Shown here in pieces: positions 6,033 through 8,823 of a stretch of DNA of 8,823 bases; the first letter of the stretch is position 1; each line of letters begins with the position of its first letter. Made by a program: the position numbers and the translations under genes. The DNA is from UBA11512 sp964623895. GTDB lineage: Bacteria > Bacillota > Clostridia > Oscillospirales > CAG-272. The notes below the pieces were generated by a model. It had not been told where the DNA came from. It made no database searches and worked only from the letters and a program-made list of their open reading frames with translations. Location: positions 1-8,823 of the forward strand of contig CAZUWA010000043.1 of assembly GCA_964623895.1 (NCBI GenBank). Direction: 5' to 3'.

Positions 6033-6137
6033 CGGCACGACCGTGAACATTGATGACAAACTTGTAACATTTTTGTAAAAGCGTTCAAAAATAGCTGTAT
6101 TTGTCAAAAGAAACGAGAGCATCTTTTTTGAAAGCCA

Positions 6138-6166
6138 TTGACAAAACAGAAAAAAGCGGGTACAAT
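6138..6166 (+). promoter_or_regulatory. Sigma-A promoter of the DUF1292 gene
   Basis: A perfect TTGACA at 6138-6143, a 17-nt spacer and TACAAT at 6161-6166. It lies 38 bp before the start codon and diverges from the coaW promoter. Confidence 0.85.
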
Positions 6167-6204
6167 AAGAATGTGAAAGGCATTGAAAGGTAGGTATTTG
6201 CAAA

Positions 6205-6498
6205 ATGAACTTTGATGAACTGATGATAGACGGTATCTATACTCTTACCGACGAGGAAGATCAGGATCACGAATTCCAACTGATCGCCAAGGAAGAAATC
6301 GACGGCGTTGTATATGTTGCCATGTTCCCGTTAGAAGATAATGAAGAGGGAGAATACATCATTTTAAAGATCGCGGAAGAGGACGAAGAGAATTCCTTCG
6401 TCACTGTAGACGACGATGATGAATTTGAAAAGGTCGCCTCTGTTTTCGAAGAAAAACTGATTTCCGAGATCGATTACGACGAAGCGGACGACAAATAA
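6205..6498 (+). CDS. DUF1292 (YrzB-like) acidic protein
   Basis: A small 97-residue soluble protein very rich in Asp and Glu, matching the DUF1292/UPF0473 family (YrzB of Bacillus, about 93 residues), whose function is not established. The family pattern is visible in order: a short beta segment IYTLTDEEDQDHEFQLIAK at 11-29, VVYVAMFPL at 35-43, then EEGEYIILKI at 47-56 and an acidic C-terminal helix with FEKVASVFEE at 74-83. AAAGG about fourteen bases upstream and AGG about ten bases upstream make a modest ribosome site. It has its own consensus promoter. No terminator separates it from the 6S RNA that follows, so some readthrough into that RNA is possible. In many Bacillota this family lies with ruvX-like and mltG genes; that context is not present here. 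Confidence 0.85.
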   Translation: MNFDELMIDGIYTLTDEEDQDHEFQLIAKEEIDGVVYVAMFPLEDNEEGEYIILKIAEEDEENSFVTVDDDDEFEKVASVFEEKLISEIDYDEADDK

Positions 6499-6529
6499 TA
6501 TCATTACCGATAAGAGAGATATAAAAGAT

Positions 6530-6745
6530 CTCCATGCTGCCTTGTGCGTGATAATCCGATCATGTAGACCCACAATAAGAACTATGGAGCCCGGGCTTCC
6601 CCTTCAGGGTATGCAGACCTCCCGGTCGGTCCTGCTTATGTCACGACCGTCTCCGGACGTTGGGAGCACAAAAAAGGGGAGAGGGCACCAACCTGTAAAA
6701 ACAGGGTTTCTTCTCACGGCTTACACGGCAAGGCGGTTATAATTT
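6530..6745 (+). ncRNA. ssrS: 6S RNA (RNA polymerase-binding regulatory RNA)
   Basis: 6S RNA binds sigma-A RNA polymerase holoenzyme by mimicking an open promoter. The sequence folds into the expected long rod. The terminal stem is CTGCCTTG (6537-6544) with CAAGGCGG (6729-6736) and CGTGA (6547-6551) with TCACG (6714-6718). Then comes an open bubble, its 5' strand at about 6552-6584. The 3' strand carries the small hairpin CCTGT/ACAGG (6692-6705) typical of the 6S bubble. Beyond it a long stem pairs TGG, GCCC and TTCCCCTT (6585-6604) with AAGGGGAG, GGGC and CCA (6674-6690). The apical arm closes with CTCCC/GGGAG and CGGTCG/CGACCG. There is no coding frame of interest. The exact ends are approximate; the 5' end could come from a weak promoter or from processing of the upstream transcript. 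A different structured RNA is less likely. Confidence 0.82.
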
Positions 6746-6753
6746 TAAAGAAC

Positions 6754-6779
6754 AAAAAGACGGATGCTCGTCTTTTTTT
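6754..6779 (+). terminator. Terminator after the 6S RNA
   Basis: AAAAAGACG (6754-6762) pairs perfectly with CGTCTTTTT (6769-6777) around a 6-base loop, and the T tract continues downstream. It separates the 6S RNA from the peptidase promoter. Confidence 0.9.
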
Positions 6780-6788
6780 CTTTTTCTG

Positions 6789-6817
6789 TTGACTTTTCGA
6801 AGAAAAAAATATATAAT
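6789..6817 (+). promoter_or_regulatory. Sigma-A promoter of pepP
   Basis: TTGACT at 6789-6794, a 17-nt spacer and TATAAT at 6812-6817, immediately after the 6S terminator. The start should be near 6824, giving a leader of only about 30 nt. Confidence 0.88.
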
Positions 6818-6852
6818 AGTTCCGAAAACAGAAAAGGAGCGGTTACAATAAC

Positions 6853-8085
6853 ATGAATCAATCTTTTTACATAAACAACCGTGCAAAATTTGCACAGACC
6901 ATGGAAGAAAACAGCGTCATGCTGCTACTTTCCGGACACACTTTTCGTAAAACAGGCGATCAGGACTACCCCTTCAGCGTCGACCGCAGTTTTCTGTACA
7001 TGACCGGTATCGATCAGGCAGATGTGAAGTTGCTTCTTTGCAAGACCGCAGAAGGTGTCAAGGAATACCTCTTCCTTGAAGAAAACGATCCGGTGCGTTG
7101 CAAATGGATCGGCATGAAATTAACAAAAGAAGAGGCAACAGCGCTCTCCGGCGTTGAAAGCGTGTCCTATCTTTCTGAATTTGATGCCATTTTCCAAGGA
7201 CTTTTCGAAAATGGCGCTTCAGTCCTGTATCTCGATTTCAATGGCTTTGCGCCGAAGTATCCCACAGTTCTCGGTACATTCAAAAAGCGGTTTGAAGAAG
7301 AACACCCCGATGTTGCGGTAAAAGATGCCAACAGAGATCTGATATTTCTCAGAATGTATAAGACTGCCGAAGAGGTAGAGGAGATCAAAAAGAGCATCGC
7401 AACCACCAAAGGAGCGCTTGAATCGGTCATGAAGAGCATGCGCCCCGGCTTGTATGAATACCAGATCGAGAGTTATTTCGACTTCTACATCAAATATAAC
7501 GGTCAAAAAACCACCTCTTTTGACACTATCTGCGCCACAGGAAAAAATGCCACCGTATTGCATTATACCAACAATAACAGCGTGATTGCCGATGGGGATC
7601 TGGTGCAGTTTGACCTCGGTTGCGAGACCAACCACTATATCTCCGACATCTCTCGCGCTTACCCTGCAAACGGCAAATTCACCGCAAGACAAAAAGCAGT
7701 GTACGAGGAAGTTCTCAACTGCAACAAGCGTTGCGCTGAATTCTTAAAACCCGGTGTGACCTTCAAGGAATACAATGAATTCGCAAACAGCATTCTGATC
7801 GAAGGTATGAAGAAGCTTGGATTGATCGAAAAGGACGAAGACTTTCGCAAGTATTATTGGCATTCGGTCGGGCATTCTATTGGGCTTGACACCCACGATC
7901 CGTCGCTCCGCGAGGAAATCTTCAAACCAGGTATGATCGTCTCGGATGAACCGGGCATTTATATCGAGGAAGAAGGCATCGGCATCCGCATCGAAGACGA
8001 TATCCTGATCACTGAAACCGGTTCTGAAAACCTAAGCAAGGAGATCATCAAGGAAGTTGCAGATATCGAAGCATTCATGGCATGA
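6853..8085 (+). CDS. pepP: Xaa-Pro aminopeptidase (M24B family)
   Basis: Cytoplasmic metallopeptidase that releases an N-terminal residue ahead of proline, used in peptide turnover. The 410 residues divide into an N-terminal AMP_N domain (about 1-140, with FRKTGDQDYPFSVDRSFLYM near 31-50) and a C-terminal pita-bread catalytic domain (about 170-405). The dinuclear-metal ligands are visible: D254 in VQFDLG, D265 in YISDISRAYP, H341 in GHSIGLDTHD, E366 in DEPGIYI and E381 in IRIEDD. H237 and H348 match conserved active-site histidines of Escherichia coli PepP. AAGGAG lies 13 bases before the ATG, a rather long spacing that may lower translation. The gene has its own promoter and no strong terminator after it. 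A prolidase (PepQ) is the main alternative, but the AMP_N domain and length favour the aminopeptidase. Confidence 0.92.
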   Translation: MNQSFYINNRAKFAQTMEENSVMLLLSGHTFRKTGDQDYPFSVDRSFLYMTGIDQADVKLLLCKTAEGVKEYLFLEENDPVRCKWIGMKLTKEEATALSGVESVSYLSEFDAIFQGLFENGASVLYLDFNGFAPKYPTVLGTFKKRFEEEHPDVAVKDANRDLIFLRMYKTAEEVEEIKKSIATTKGALESVMKSMRPGLYEYQIESYFDFYIKYNGQKTTSFDTICATGKNATVLHYTNNNSVIADGDLVQFDLGCETNHYISDISRAYPANGKFTARQKAVYEEVLNCNKRCAEFLKPGVTFKEYNEFANSILIEGMKKLGLIEKDEDFRKYYWHSVGHSIGLDTHDPSLREEIFKPGMIVSDEPGIYIEEEGIGIRIEDDILITETGSENLSKEIIKEVADIEAFMA

Positions 8086-8105
8086 ACAGATAGCAAAAAA
8101 ATCCC

Positions 8106-8144
8106 GAAAAATCACAAAAATGAAAGAAAACTCTTGATTTTTTC
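8106..8144 (+). terminator. Weak candidate terminator after pepP
   Basis: GAAAAATC at 8106-8113 can pair with GATTTTTTC at 8136-8144, with one bulged T, across a 22-base loop. The stem is nearly all A-U and overlaps the next promoter's -35 box, so its strength is doubtful. No better terminator is seen. Confidence 0.25.
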
Positions 8145-8162
8145 TCACAGTTCATGTATAAT
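8134..8162 (+). promoter_or_regulatory. Sigma-A promoter of the NifU-like gene
   Basis: TTGATT at 8134-8139, a 17-nt spacer and TATAAT at 8157-8162. The predicted start is near 8169, about 44 bases before the ATG, with AAGGAG at 8197-8202. Confidence 0.85.
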
Positions 8163-8212
8163 GAGTGCTGAGCGTACTGAAAAAATCAAATAAATGAAGG
8201 AGATATACTATC

Positions 8213-8823
8213 ATGAGCAATTGTGAATACGCAATGAGCAGTGACGTACAAAGAATGTGCGTTGTTGCAAAAGGCCCCGATCACGGTCCTGCGCCCATTC
8301 CCGAAGAGGGCAAATGGGTACAGTCGAAGCAGATCACAGACATTTCCGGCTACACCCACGGCATTGGTTGGTGCGCACCTCAGCAGGGCGCATGCAAGCT
8401 GTCGCTGAATGTAAAAAACGGCATTATCGAAGAAGCATTGGTTGAAACCATCGGCTGCTCAGGTATGACTCACTCCGCCGCTATGGCAGCAGAAATTCTT
8501 CCCGGAAAGACTCTTCTTGAAGCACTGAACACCGACCTTGTTTGCGATGCCATCAACACTGCTATGAGAGAACTGTTCTTGCAAATCGTATACGGCAGAA
8601 CCCAGTCCGCGTTCTCTGAAGGAGGTCTTGTCATCGGCGCAGGTATGGAAGACCTCGGTAAGGGCGCGCGTTCGATGGTCGGCACCATGTACGGCACGAC
8701 CGCAAAAGGTGTTCGTTATCTCGAAATGACAGAAGGCTATTGCACCAGAATGGCACTCGATGAAAACGATCAGGTGATCGGATATGAGTTCGTGTCGCTG
8801 GGCAAGATGACAGACTTCATCAA
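8213..8823 (+). CDS. NifU/IscU-like Fe-S cluster assembly scaffold protein (3' end outside the window)
   Basis: Open to the right edge: 203 codons are present and no stop is reached. The visible protein resembles the clostridial NifU/IscU N-domain-like family annotated as an iron-sulfur cluster assembly scaffold. Cysteines are at 4, 16, 54, 61, 82, 111 and 177. The segment with C54 and C61 (GWCAPQQGACKL) and the TIGCSGMTHS segment with C82 sit where IscU has its first two cluster ligands. The stretch CDAINTAMRELFLQIVYGRTQSAF at 111-134 is strongly characteristic of this family. AAGGAG ten bases before the ATG supports the start, and a consensus promoter precedes it. From remembered genome context, this family is usually followed by a gene for a 'GGGtGRT' protein, which should lie just beyond the window. 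The biochemical role is inferred, not shown here. Confidence 0.78.
   Translation, partial: MSNCEYAMSSDVQRMCVVAKGPDHGPAPIPEEGKWVQSKQITDISGYTHGIGWCAPQQGACKLSLNVKNGIIEEALVETIGCSGMTHSAAMAAEILPGKTLLEALNTDLVCDAINTAMRELFLQIVYGRTQSAFSEGGLVIGAGMEDLGKGARSMVGTMYGTTAKGVRYLEMTEGYCTRMALDENDQVIGYEFVSLGKMTDFI

Noticed and set aside
5952..6459. Near-identical GTTTTCGAA(A)GAAAAACTG at 5952 and 6442
   Set aside because: The second copy is inside the DUF1292 gene encoding VFEEKL, the first is in the coaW leader with one extra base, and no mechanism or further copies are seen; likely chance.
1..8823. CRISPR array, tRNA, rRNA or complete insertion sequence
   Set aside because: No regularly spaced repeat-spacer units, cloverleaf, ribosomal sequence or transposase frame was seen.

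Overview
The window looks like the chromosome of a low-to-moderate GC Bacillota, most likely a Clostridia member. The reasons are a PdaA-type spore-cortex deacetylase, a type II pantothenate kinase, a DUF1292 (YrzB-like) protein, a Firmicutes-style 6S RNA, textbook AGGAGG ribosome sites and sigma-A promoters with 17-nt spacers. Family-level placement (Oscillospiraceae-like) is only a guess from protein flavour.

Layout. At the left edge (1-66) three GTGTAC repeats sit at exact 11-bp spacing beyond the guaA terminator. On the minus strand, 1196-1771 xpt and 123-1103 guaA form a xanthine-to-GMP salvage unit: Xpt makes XMP and GuaA aminates it. This GuaA has no glutaminase domain. The unit has a consensus promoter at 1907-1935 and a roughly 130-nt structured leader that ends in a terminator-like hairpin. 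Next, also minus, come two translationally overlapping NodB-family polysaccharide deacetylases, a PdaA type (2820-3608) and a canonical CE4 type (2137-2829), with a terminator at the end. Further right, minus, coaW (5066-5908) is followed by a 400-residue lipoprotein of unknown role (3835-5037) and a strong terminator. The coaW promoter has a long palindrome over its -10 box.

From about 6100 onward everything reads on the plus strand. A DUF1292 acidic protein (6205-6498) comes first, then a 6S RNA at about 6530-6745 with its own terminator, then an M24B Xaa-Pro aminopeptidase (6853-8085), and finally a NifU/IscU-like Fe-S scaffold protein (from 8213) cut by the window end. Nearly every transcription unit has a recognisable promoter, so the window appears to hold at least six separately transcribed units.

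The genes are mostly housekeeping: purine salvage, CoA synthesis, envelope/spore peptidoglycan editing, peptide turnover and Fe-S assembly. The parts that ordinary annotation does not explain are the xpt leader, the coaW operator-like palindrome, the catalytic-domain-less lipoprotein behind coaW, and the phased repeats next to the 3' end of guaA, a common integration hotspot.
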